64,000 bases of DNA from Mycobacterium colombiense CECT 3035 (GTDB taxonomy: Bacteria > Actinomycetota > Actinomycetes > Mycobacteriales > Mycobacteriaceae), in the NCBI RefSeq assembly GCF_002105755.1, contig NZ_CP020821.1, forward strand, positions 4,278,001 through 4,342,000. Reading direction: 5' to 3'. Positions 7,506 through 15,099 of the stretch are shown piece after piece. How positions within the stretch are numbered: the first letter of the stretch is position 1; the number at the start of each line of letters is the position of its first letter. The notes below the pieces were generated by a model, which had not been told where the DNA came from, did no database searches, and saw only the letters and a program-made list of their open reading frames with translations. Made by a program: the position numbers and the translations under genes.

Positions 7506-8621
7506 ATGTCGAATGTCAAGATCACTCTGACGCCCGAACAGGCCGACGAGTTCGGCCGCGAACTCGACGCCATCAAGGAACGCGTGATGGCAGAACTCGG
7601 CGAACAGGACGCCGGCTACATCCGCCGCGTGATCAAGACCCAGCGCGCGCTGGAAGTCGGCGGCCGGGCGCTGTTGTTCGCCGGGTTTCTGCCGCCGGCG
7701 TGGCTGGCCGGCACCACGATGCTCGGCCTGTCGAAGATCCTGGACAACATGGAGATCGGCCACAACATCATGCACGGCCAGTACGACTGGATGCGCGACC
7801 CGGCCATCTCCGGGCGCACCTTCGAGTGGGACACGGCGTGCCCGGCCGATCAGTGGCGGCACTCGCACAACTACATGCACCACACCCACACCAATATCGT
7901 GGGGATGGACCGCGACATCGGTTACGGGATCCTGCGGATGAGCGAGGACCAGCGGTGGCAGCCCTACTTCCTCGGCAACCCGGTCTACGCGTTCTTACTG
8001 ATGGTGTTGTTCCAGTACGGTGTGGCGCTGCACGAGCTGGAAACCGAGCGCATCCGCTCCGGGGAGATCCGACTCGAGGACAAGCGCGAAGTCCTTCGTG
8101 CCATCTGGAAGAAGACCCGCCGCCAGACCCTCAAGGACTACGTCGCCTTCCCGCTGCTGGCCGGACCCGTCGCGCCGTTCGTCTTCACCGGTAACCTCAC
8201 CGCCAACCTGATGCGCAACGTGTGGTCGTACATGATCATCTTCTGCGGCCACTTCCCGGACGGCACACAGGAATTCACCGTCGAGGAGACCAAGGACGAG
8301 TCGCGCGGCATGTGGTACTTCCGCCAGGTGCTCGGCTCGGCAAACCTCACCGGCGGCAAGCTGTTTCACCTGCTCTCCGGCAACCTGTCGCACCAGATCG
8401 AGCACCACCTGTTCCCCGACATGCCGGCCCGCCGCTACTCCGAGATCGCGCCCGAGGTGCAGAAGATCTGCGAACGCTACGGCATCCCGTACAACCGCGG
8501 CCCGCTGCTGCGCCAGTTCGGCACCGTCGTGCGCAAGATCGTCCGGCTGACCTTCCCGGACTCCTGGGTGCAGAAGGCGGGCGCCGAGAAGTCCCCGGAA
8601 CCCGAGCCGGTCGCCGCCTGA
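7506..8621 (+). CDS. membrane fatty-acid desaturase (DesA3/DesB-like)
   Basis: Membrane-bound di-iron acyl desaturase of 371 residues. The three histidine boxes are present: HNIMH at 86-90, HNYMHH at 121-126 and HQIEHH near 300. Hydrophobic segments flank the boxes. It resembles M. tuberculosis DesA3 (Rv3229c), a stearoyl-CoA delta-9 desaturase, but is shorter at the C terminus and clearly diverged, so it is more likely a paralogue than DesA3 itself. It starts at ATG 7506 after TTGGAGGA, directly behind its reductase. Regulation by the divergent DesT-like repressor is inferred. Confidence 0.92.
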   Translation: MSNVKITLTPEQADEFGRELDAIKERVMAELGEQDAGYIRRVIKTQRALEVGGRALLFAGFLPPAWLAGTTMLGLSKILDNMEIGHNIMHGQYDWMRDPAISGRTFEWDTACPADQWRHSHNYMHHTHTNIVGMDRDIGYGILRMSEDQRWQPYFLGNPVYAFLLMVLFQYGVALHELETERIRSGEIRLEDKREVLRAIWKKTRRQTLKDYVAFPLLAGPVAPFVFTGNLTANLMRNVWSYMIIFCGHFPDGTQEFTVEETKDESRGMWYFRQVLGSANLTGGKLFHLLSGNLSHQIEHHLFPDMPARRYSEIAPEVQKICERYGIPYNRGPLLRQFGTVVRKIVRLTFPDSWVQKAGAEKSPEPEPVAA

Positions 8622-8665
8622 ACCCCACGCGGCGGGGGATTGCCTCGCGCCGCGACAGGGGCACA

Positions 8666-8758
8666 ATGAGGTCCGTGGAATGGACCGGCGCGCGCTATGC
8701 GGATACCCCGACAGTCGAAGCTTCGACGTGGATCGAGCTGGTTCGCCAGGTCGGCTGA
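8666..8758 (+). pseudogene. remnant of an SRPBCC-family gene
   Basis: A 30-codon frame whose start, SVEWTGARYADTPTVEAS followed by TWI, looks like the N terminus of mycobacterial SRPBCC/polyketide-cyclase-like proteins, which normally continue for about 150 residues. Here STWI is followed directly by ELV and a stop eight codons after the TWI, as if the DAPPxxVW stretch and everything after it had been deleted. It lies between the desaturase and the convergent DUF1214 gene. The family match is from memory; it could also be a chance short frame. Confidence 0.5.
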
Positions 8759-8798
8759 CTCTGGGCGCTTCCCGTAGTTGAGGCCCACACTCGCCGAG

Positions 8799-9914
8799 TT
8801 AGCTCACCGCGGTCGGCGCATCGGCCGCCTTGACGAGTCGCACCTCGGGCCGCTGCGGCACGCCGTCGGCAAGGAACCAGCGAAATGCCAGGTTGCCGCG
8901 CGGATAGCCCAGCGTGGTAAGCGAATTGGGGTGCGCCGTGTTGCCGGCGGACAAGACGACCGTCACCGAACCGTCGCTGTTGGGGACGGCGCTGTGGCCG
9001 TTGAGGGAGCATCGGGCGTCCTGCGGACCGACCGTCGCCATGAACTGGTTCCACACCACCAGGTTCCAGAACCTGCACGACGGCGGCCGGTGCGTGATCA
9101 CCAGCGCCTCGTCCTCGTCGAGCACGAAACTGCCGTAGGAGTAGCAGGCGTCGCGCGCCGACCAGCCGAAGTTGGCGTCGGGCACCTGATAGGGATCGGC
9201 GAAAGCATTGGCCGCATGGGCGGTTTCGTGCCCCAGAGCGTGCTGCGACTCATCCCTTTCGCGGACGCGCTCCGCGACGGGCAGCGGCACGATGGCGAAC
9301 ATGGTCCGCAGCCAGGTGGCGGCGGCGCGCAGGTTCGCCGCGGTCTCGGCGTCACCGTGCCGGATCGGGTCGGGCTCGTCGAGTGCTTCGATGTGCCAGG
9401 TCACCGGGCGCCCGGTCAGGGGGTCGGCCTGGTAGTCGCGGGTCATCAGCACGGCCGCGTCGGGCGTGGCGGGGAATTCGAAGGTGAAGTTGCCGTCGGC
9501 GTCGATATCGAGGTCGGTGTCGCGGACGATCGTGACGACCCGATCCGACCACGCGCCGGGGGTCGGCTCGTTGTAGGCCGTCACCGAAAAGTACACGCTG
9601 TCACCCTTGTTCCCGCTGATCCGGTACCGGCGCTCGGGATCGATCGGGCAGATGAAGTAGTAGGCGTCGGTGTTGTCGCCGCCCCAGCGTCGGTCGCGGC
9701 GAAAGGGTGTGTTGACTGCGACGAACTGCGGGCGGCCCGGTTCGGGGAACAGGTAGGTGTCCAGGGCCACGCCCAGGGTGGCGGCCAGCATGCGGTAGCC
9801 GTCGGCGACGTGGCGGTCGTCGGTGACCGCACGGTCGCCCTCGAGGAAGGAGTGTCCCAGTTCGCCAAGGGTTTTCAACAGTTCCTGCCACGCCTCGGTC
9901 GACTGGTGCGTCAT
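8799..9914 (-). CDS. DUF1214 domain protein
   Basis: A 371-residue protein with a C-terminal DUF1214 domain. The region around YSYGSFVLDEDEALVITHRPP and RFWNLVVWNQF (about residues 255-300) is typical, with a beta-rich N-terminal half. Such proteins are often found beside TetR regulators and lipid genes in mycobacteria; no enzymatic role is established. No signal peptide is seen. ATG at 9914 follows AAGGAA and overlaps the stop of the upstream TetR gene by four bases (ATGA), so the pair is translationally coupled. Confidence 0.88.
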   Translation of the reverse strand: MTHQSTEAWQELLKTLGELGHSFLEGDRAVTDDRHVADGYRMLAATLGVALDTYLFPEPGRPQFVAVNTPFRRDRRWGGDNTDAYYFICPIDPERRYRISGNKGDSVYFSVTAYNEPTPGAWSDRVVTIVRDTDLDIDADGNFTFEFPATPDAAVLMTRDYQADPLTGRPVTWHIEALDEPDPIRHGDAETAANLRAAATWLRTMFAIVPLPVAERVRERDESQHALGHETAHAANAFADPYQVPDANFGWSARDACYSYGSFVLDEDEALVITHRPPSCRFWNLVVWNQFMATVGPQDARCSLNGHSAVPNSDGSVTVVLSAGNTAHPNSLTTLGYPRGNLAFRWFLADGVPQRPEVRLVKAADAPTAVS

Positions 9915-10486
9915 GCGCTGATTCCTTTCAGGAGCAACGTGGTGGTGCGGTCGACCCACGCATCGTCGAGTTCGGTGGCGCGGGTGAGCAGGGCTACCAG
10001 CGTGATGCCGGCGATGGTCTCGGCGAGTTCGGCGGCGGTGACGTCCGGCCGCACCTCGCCGCTCGCCGCGGCGCCCGCCAGCCAGTCGGCGAGGCCGCCG
10101 CCGATGACGCCGGCGAAGCGCTCCAGCAGCGCCGAATGCAGCGTCGGATCCGCGGCCATCTCGCCGATCAGCCCCGGCAGTGCCGCCCGGGCGGCCGGTG
10201 TGGTGAGGAAATCCATTGTGCGGCGGACCATCTCGCGTAGGCCGTCGGCCGTCGACCCGGTATCGGGGATGGCGGTGCCGGCTCCGATCGGAAATACCGC
10301 CTCGTGCACCAGGTGCGCCTTGCTGGGCCAGCGGCGGTAGATCGCGGGCTTGCTGGTGCCGGCCCGCTCGGCGATGGCGGAGACCAGCAGCCCGGGGTAG
10401 CCCGTCTCGGCGAGCAGCTCAACGGTGGCGCCCAACACCGCGGCATCGATGCGGGGGTCTCGGGGTCTGCCGAAGTCTACTACCAT
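9911..10486 (-). CDS. TetR family regulator
   Basis: A 191-residue TetR repressor with an N-terminal helix-turn-helix (about residues 15-60; SAIAERAGTSKPAIYRRW) and a C-terminal TetR_C-type ligand domain. It is first in a two-gene minus-strand operon with the DUF1214 gene and is divergent from the sulfotransferase gene, 28 bases apart, so it probably controls both directions. ATG at 10486 is chosen because it keeps the basic RPRDPR segment; a GTG one codon inside is possible. Ligand unknown. Confidence 0.88.
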   Translation of the reverse strand: MVVDFGRPRDPRIDAAVLGATVELLAETGYPGLLVSAIAERAGTSKPAIYRRWPSKAHLVHEAVFPIGAGTAIPDTGSTADGLREMVRRTMDFLTTPAARAALPGLIGEMAADPTLHSALLERFAGVIGGGLADWLAGAAASGEVRPDVTAAELAETIAGITLVALLTRATELDDAWVDRTTTLLLKGISA

Positions 10487-10514
10487 TACGAAACTCAGAG
10501 TAACATAAGTCCGC

Positions 10515-11759
10515 GTGACCGATGCCGTTCGCTCAGTTCGCCTCGAAGACCTGCCCGTGCCGCGATTCAGCGCAGAGGGCCGGCAGATTCTCGACATGAT
10601 GGCCACGATGGCCGCCCAGTGTCCGTTGGATGCCGAGGCGCTGCACGCCCAGGCCAGCGCCGACACCGGCCTGCACGACTTCGGGCCCGACGACTACCGC
10701 GAGCGCCTCGATGTCTACCTCGCCGCGCTGCGCGACATCGACGGGCTGCACGACGCGGGAGTGGTGAACTTCTACGGGCAGCTGCTGCAGCTGCTCAAGA
10801 ATCGGTTGCTGCTGACCGACCTGCTGGCTCGCCATCCCGAGATCGAAGGCCTCGAACTGCGTTCGCCGGTGGTGATCGCCGGGCTGCCCCGCACCGGCAC
10901 CACGCACCTGCACAACCTGCTGGCCGCGCCGCCGACCTTCCGCACCATGCCGTACTGGGAAAGTAACGAGCCCTTCCCGTTGCCGAATGAGGTTGGCGTC
11001 GAACCGGATCCGCGCCGGGCGCGAATGGACGTCGCGGTCGGGGTGGTCAATCTGGTGATGCCGCATTTCCCGTTGATGCACGAGATGACCACCGACCATG
11101 TGCACGAAGAGATCCAGCTGTTGGCCAACGACATGTCCACGATGTTGTTCGAGACGCTGGCCGAGGTGCCGCGGTGGCGGGACTATTACCGGGCCCACGA
11201 CCAGACGCCGCACTACCAGTACCTGGCCACCCAACTCCGGGCGATGCAGTTTCTGCGTGGGGGACGGCGCTGGCTGCTCAAGTCGCCCCAGCATCTCGAG
11301 CAGGTGCGGGTGCTGGATCGGGTCTTCCCCGACAGCATCGTCGTGTTCACGCACCGCGACCCGGTGCCGGTGGCGCTGTCGATGATCGCGATGATCACCT
11401 ACTCCGCCCGCATGCACCGCTCGCCGGTGCCGGTGGAACAGATCGCCAAGTCCTGGATCGACCGCCTCGACCAGATGCTGAGCGCGCTCGTTCGCGACCG
11501 CGACACCATCGGTCCGGACCGCTCGATCGACATCCGGTTCGACGACTTCATGGCGGACGAACTCGGCGTTGCCGAGCGGGTATACGCCCTGGCCGGCGAA
11601 CCGTTCACCGATGAGGTGCGCGCGGCCGTCGGCGACTACCTCGCGGGCCACCGGCGTGGGCGGCTGGGCAATGTCGAGACGTCCTATGAGATGTTCGGGC
11701 TGGACGAGGCCAACCTGCGCGAGCGCTTCGCGCCGTATGTCGAACGGTTTCTGGCCTAA
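10515..11759 (+). CDS. sulfotransferase family protein
   Basis: PAPS-dependent sulfotransferase-type protein of 414 residues. The 5'-phosphosulfate loop is seen near residue 120 as AGLPRTGTTHLHNLL, and the 3'-phosphate-binding region as VVFTHRDPVPVALS near 280. Mycobacteria have a large family of such proteins, some of which sulfate glycolipids or act on xenobiotics; the acceptor here is unknown. The GTG at 10515 gives MTDAVRS. Divergent from a TetR gene 28 bases away, which suggests induction by the ligand of that repressor. Confidence 0.88.
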   Translation: MTDAVRSVRLEDLPVPRFSAEGRQILDMMATMAAQCPLDAEALHAQASADTGLHDFGPDDYRERLDVYLAALRDIDGLHDAGVVNFYGQLLQLLKNRLLLTDLLARHPEIEGLELRSPVVIAGLPRTGTTHLHNLLAAPPTFRTMPYWESNEPFPLPNEVGVEPDPRRARMDVAVGVVNLVMPHFPLMHEMTTDHVHEEIQLLANDMSTMLFETLAEVPRWRDYYRAHDQTPHYQYLATQLRAMQFLRGGRRWLLKSPQHLEQVRVLDRVFPDSIVVFTHRDPVPVALSMIAMITYSARMHRSPVPVEQIAKSWIDRLDQMLSALVRDRDTIGPDRSIDIRFDDFMADELGVAERVYALAGEPFTDEVRAAVGDYLAGHRRGRLGNVETSYEMFGLDEANLRERFAPYVERFLA

Positions 11760-11788
11760 GCCTTTCCGAGCCGCTACGTTCTCAAGTC

Positions 11789-12676
11789 ATGGTCACTATG
11801 CCCGCGCTCGACGGTGTGGAACACAGGTATGTCGATCTGGGAAGCGGCGTGACGATCCACGTCGCGGACGCCGGGCCGGCGAGCGGGCCGGCGGTGATGT
11901 TGGTGCACGGCTTCCCGCAGAACTGGTGGGAATGGCGCGAGCTGATCGGGCCGCTGGCCGCCGACGGCTACCGCGTGTTGTGTCCGGACCTGCGCGGCTC
12001 GGGCTGGAGTTCGGCGCCACGCACCAGCTACACCAAGGACGAGATGGCCGACGACCTGGCCGGGGTGCTGGAACGCCTTGGCGTCGCGACGGTCAAGCTG
12101 GTGGCCCACGACTGGGGCGGGCCGGTCGCGTTCATCATGATGCTGCGCCATCCGGAGCGGGTGACCGGGTTCTTCGGCGTGAATACCGTTGCGCCGTGGG
12201 TGAAGCCGAGCCTGTCGACCCTGCGCAATATCTGGCGGTTCTGGTATCAGATCCCGATTTCGCTGCCGGTCATCGGACCGCGGGTGATCAGCGACCCCAA
12301 TTCGCGATTCGTCCGGATGCTCGGGTCGTGGGTCGGGGGTGGTTACACCCTGCCCGAGGACGACACCCGCATGTACCTCGAGTGCATGCAGCAGCCCGGC
12401 CACGCGGAGGCCGGTTCGCGGTGGTACCGCAGCTTCCAAACCAAGGAGATGCGCAAATGGATGCGCGGGCAATACAACGATGCCCGCGTCGACGTCCCGG
12501 TCCGCTGGCTGACGGGCACCGAAGATCCGGTGATCACGCCGGATCTCACCGACGGTTATGCCGACCGCATCGACGATTTCGAAGTCGAGCTGGTCGACGG
12601 CGTCGGGCACTGGATCGTCGACCAGCGGCCCGACCTGGTCCTGGATCGGGTCCGCGCTTTCCTCGCCGAAAAATAA
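11789..12676 (+). CDS. ephF: epoxide hydrolase EphF
   Basis: Alpha/beta-hydrolase epoxide hydrolase of 295 residues (Rv0134-like). It opens an epoxide by nucleophilic attack of an aspartate. HGFPQNWW at residues 40-47 forms the oxyanion region and Asp108 in AHDWGG is the nucleophile; a VGHW motif near 270 carries the catalytic His. The cap domain between them supplies tyrosines for epoxide activation. Start ATG 11789 follows the sulfotransferase by 29 bases. A haloalkane dehalogenase is the main alternative for this fold, but the EphF-like sequence and position favour the epoxide hydrolase. Confidence 0.92.
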   Translation: MVTMPALDGVEHRYVDLGSGVTIHVADAGPASGPAVMLVHGFPQNWWEWRELIGPLAADGYRVLCPDLRGSGWSSAPRTSYTKDEMADDLAGVLERLGVATVKLVAHDWGGPVAFIMMLRHPERVTGFFGVNTVAPWVKPSLSTLRNIWRFWYQIPISLPVIGPRVISDPNSRFVRMLGSWVGGGYTLPEDDTRMYLECMQQPGHAEAGSRWYRSFQTKEMRKWMRGQYNDARVDVPVRWLTGTEDPVITPDLTDGYADRIDDFEVELVDGVGHWIVDQRPDLVLDRVRAFLAEK

Positions 12677-12704
12677 ACCGGGTGACGGCTTTTCGGCGCC
12701 GGCC

Positions 12705-12917
12705 CTAGTCGACGCCGATGGTGACTTCGGTCGACTTGATGAACACGGTCGCCGGCTGGCCGACCTTGAGGCCGAGGTCGGTCGCGGCGTCCTTGGTGAC
12801 TGACGACGTGACGACCTGGTCGCCGCCGTCCAGCGTCACCCTCACCACTGCCATCACGGTGCCGAGTTCGACCTCGGTGATAGTCCCCCTGAGCTGGTTT
12901 CGGGTCGAGAGCCGCAT
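12705..12917 (-). CDS. TOBE/Mop-type molybdenum-binding protein
   Basis: A 70-residue single TOBE (Mop) domain protein. The pattern MRLSTRNQLRGTITEVELG, then a valine-rich strand and SVTKDAATDLGLKVGQPATVFIK, is that of molbindins, which bind molybdate or tungstate as oligomers for storage or delivery. ATG at 12917 follows a strong GGAGG with eight-base spacing; the upstream ATG at 12932 has none. It is convergent with ephF. No molybdate transporter is nearby. Confidence 0.88.
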   Translation of the reverse strand: MRLSTRNQLRGTITEVELGTVMAVVRVTLDGGDQVVTSSVTKDAATDLGLKVGQPATVFIKSTEVTIGVD

Positions 12918-13024
12918 CGCAGGATCCTCCAAGTCGGAACGGGTGGGTCTGCGGAGAGCCTAGTCCTACCGGCCCAGGGCCGGAAATGGCTTGGGGGACT
13001 TTCACTTACGCGGGAGAGTCGGGG

Positions 13025-13630
13025 CTAATGGCGTGGGCCGAGCAGAGCTACGGATGCATCCACGGCCGGTTCCACGATTTCTCGGACCGGTTTACCGTCT
13101 TCCACCGCAAGTGCGGTCAGCTCGCGCAGGCCGCCCAACAGGATCACCGCCAGCGGTGCCGTTAACGGGGGCAGTTCGGCGCGCCGGAATCCGGGACTGG
13201 CGCTGAGGTCGATCAGCAGGCTGGTCAGCAACTGCAGCCCGCGGCGCTGCACCGGGCGAGCGGCCGCACCCAGCGAGGGCAGTTCGCGGATCCAGCTCAA
13301 CGTGATCGCCGGCCGGGATTCGATGTATCCGACGTAGGCTTCGACCGCCTGCCGGATCTGCACGTGCCAATCGGCCTCGGCATCGACCGAGACCTGGATA
13401 CGTTCGCCCAGCCTCTCGATGTCGGTGGCGAGTAGCTCGAGGAAGCACTCTTCCTTGCTGGCGAACTGGTCGTAGAACGTGCGCTTGGAGGTGCGGGCGT
13501 AACGGACGATGTCGGCGACGGTGCTGGCCCGGTAACCGCGCTCGTTGATGGCGTCGGCGAGTCCGTCGAGCAATCGGAGCCGAAACGGGTCGATCTCGCC
13601 GAGATCGGGGACGCCATCCGTTGCTGTCAT
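13025..13630 (-). CDS. TetR family regulator (Rv0135c-like)
   Basis: TetR repressor of 201 residues, the same length as M. tuberculosis Rv0135c. The DNA-binding domain lies at about residues 15-65 (STVADIVRYARTSKRTFYDQF). It is divergent from cyp138, and the 143-base gap contains three overlapping or neighbouring GTAC-based palindromes, so it very probably represses cyp138 and itself. ATG at 13630 gives MTATDGV; no in-frame alternative with better support was found. Confidence 0.92.
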   Translation of the reverse strand: MTATDGVPDLGEIDPFRLRLLDGLADAINERGYRASTVADIVRYARTSKRTFYDQFASKEECFLELLATDIERLGERIQVSVDAEADWHVQIRQAVEAYVGYIESRPAITLSWIRELPSLGAAARPVQRRGLQLLTSLLIDLSASPGFRRAELPPLTAPLAVILLGGLRELTALAVEDGKPVREIVEPAVDASVALLGPRH

Positions 13631-13685
13631 TGCTGAGGTCACGGCCGGCGCCCCCGTTCGGTTCGATACGGATCTTGTCAGCTTT

Positions 13686-13701
13686 GGTACTTCAGAGTAC
13701 C
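13686..13701. promoter_or_regulatory. operator palindrome 1, Rv0135c-cyp138 gap
   Basis: Perfect inverted repeat GGTACT-TCAG-AGTACC between the divergent TetR and cyp138 genes. It overlaps a second palindrome at 13695-13707 (GAGTAC-C-GTACTC). Likely binding sites for the TetR. Confidence 0.6.
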
Positions 13702-13707
13702 GTACTC
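13695..13707. promoter_or_regulatory. operator palindrome 2, Rv0135c-cyp138 gap
   Basis: Perfect 13-base inverted repeat GAGTAC-C-GTACTC sharing its left half with the neighbouring palindrome. The overlap means only one register could be occupied at a time by a given dimer. Confidence 0.5.
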
Positions 13708-13719
13708 GGAAAGGTCTGT

Positions 13720-13735
13720 GGTACATCGCGGTACC
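13720..13735. promoter_or_regulatory. operator palindrome 3, Rv0135c-cyp138 gap
   Basis: Inverted repeat GGTAC-ATCGCG-GTACC located 38 bases before the cyp138 start and sharing the GGTAC half-site with palindrome 1, 34 bases away (about three helical turns). It would place a repressor over the cyp138 promoter. Confidence 0.5.
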
Positions 13736-13773
13736 AACCCCGCAGCGGGGCAGATGTTGGGAGCAATGACGCC

Positions 13774-15093
13774 ATGAGTGAAGTAGCCACCGCCCCACCG
13801 GTCGCGACCAAGCTGCCGCCGGTCGCGCGAATTCCCAAGGCAGTTCAGGGCATTGGTTTCGCGATGTCACGGCGTTCGATGATGCGGCGACTGTCGCGCC
13901 GCTATGGCAGTGTCGTCGCGTTGCGGCTCCCGATGTGGGGGCACGTCATTGCCGTCAGTGACCCGGAGTTGGCCAAACAGATCTTCACCACCAGCCCCGA
14001 CGAGCTCGGCAATATCCAGCCCAACCTGAGCAGGCTGTTCGGCACCGGGTCGGTGTTCGCGCTCGAGGGCGACGACCACCGTCGCCGGCGGCGGCTGTTG
14101 GCGCCGCCGTTTCACGGCAAGAGCATGAAGAACTACGAGAGCATCATCGAAGACGAGACGCTGCGCGAGATCGCCGGCTGGCAAGAGGGCGAGTCCTTCG
14201 CGACGCTGCCGCCGATGATGCGGATCACGTTGAATGCCATCCTGCGTGCGGTCTTCGGGGCCGACGGTGCCGAGCTCGACGAGCTGCGCCGGCTCATCCC
14301 GCCGTGGGTGACCCTGGGCTCGCGTCTGGCCGCGCTGCCGAAGCCGAAACGGGACTACGGCCGGTTCAGCCCGTGGCACCGCCTGGACAAGTGGCGGCAG
14401 CAGTACGACAAGGTCATCGACAAGCTGATCGTGGCCGAGCGGGCCGACCCGAACTTCGACCAGCGCACCGATGTGCTCGCCCTGCTGCTGCGCAGCACAT
14501 ACGACGACGGTTCAGCCATGTCGCACAAGGATATTGGCGACGAGCTGCTCACCCTGCTGGCCGCCGGTCACGAAACCACCGCGTCCACGCTGGCGTGGGC
14601 ATTCGAGCGGATCAGCCGGCACCCCGACTTGCTGGCGGCCCTGGTCGAGGAGGCCGACAACGGGGGCAACGAGCTGCGCCAGGCGACGATCCTGGAGGTC
14701 CAGCGGTCCAGGACGGTGATCGACTTCGCGGGTCGTCACGTTTACCCCGAGACCTATCAACTGGGCGAGTGGGTGATTCCGCGCGGATATTCGATCATCG
14801 TCGGCATCGCACAACTACACGACAACCCCGAGCTGTTCCCCGATCCCGGGCGCTTCGACCCGCAACGCTTCATCGGAACGAAACCGTCGGCGCTGTCCTG
14901 GGTTCCGTTCGGTGGCGGCACCCGCCGCTGTGTCGGGGCCGCGTTTGCCAACATGGAGATGGACGTCGTGCTCCGGACGGTGTTGCGTCGCTTGGTGATT
15001 GAGGCAAACGACGCACCGGGCGAGCGGTGGCATTGCCGCGGGGTCGCGTTCACCCCGAAGGACGGCGGACGAATTGCGGTGCGGCGGCGCTGA
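13774..15093 (+). CDS. cyp138: cytochrome P450 CYP138
   Basis: Haem-thiolate monooxygenase of 439 residues, matching M. tuberculosis Rv0136 (441). The I-helix oxygen-binding motif AGHETT is at 264-269, the K-helix ExxR is Glu308-Arg311, and the haem loop FGGGTRRC places the cysteine ligand at 386. Substrate unknown. The first ATG of the conserved sequence is at 13774; longer in-frame extension lacks homology. It needs separate ferredoxin and reductase partners, which are not adjacent. Control by the divergent TetR is expected from the palindromes in the shared gap. Confidence 0.95.
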   Translation: MSEVATAPPVATKLPPVARIPKAVQGIGFAMSRRSMMRRLSRRYGSVVALRLPMWGHVIAVSDPELAKQIFTTSPDELGNIQPNLSRLFGTGSVFALEGDDHRRRRRLLAPPFHGKSMKNYESIIEDETLREIAGWQEGESFATLPPMMRITLNAILRAVFGADGAELDELRRLIPPWVTLGSRLAALPKPKRDYGRFSPWHRLDKWRQQYDKVIDKLIVAERADPNFDQRTDVLALLLRSTYDDGSAMSHKDIGDELLTLLAAGHETTASTLAWAFERISRHPDLLAALVEEADNGGNELRQATILEVQRSRTVIDFAGRHVYPETYQLGEWVIPRGYSIIVGIAQLHDNPELFPDPGRFDPQRFIGTKPSALSWVPFGGGTRRCVGAAFANMEMDVVLRTVLRRLVIEANDAPGERWHCRGVAFTPKDGGRIAVRRR

Positions 15094-15099
15094 TCGCGG

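Noticed and set aside
8778..10340. A 520-codon open frame on the plus strand
   Set aside because: Antisense to the DUF1214 and TetR genes, which have clear domains, ribosome sites and coupled starts.
10487..10514. TTAC ... GTAA repeat between the TetR and sulfotransferase genes
   Set aside because: Only the four-base ends match; the inner bases do not pair, so it is no better than chance in a 28-base gap.
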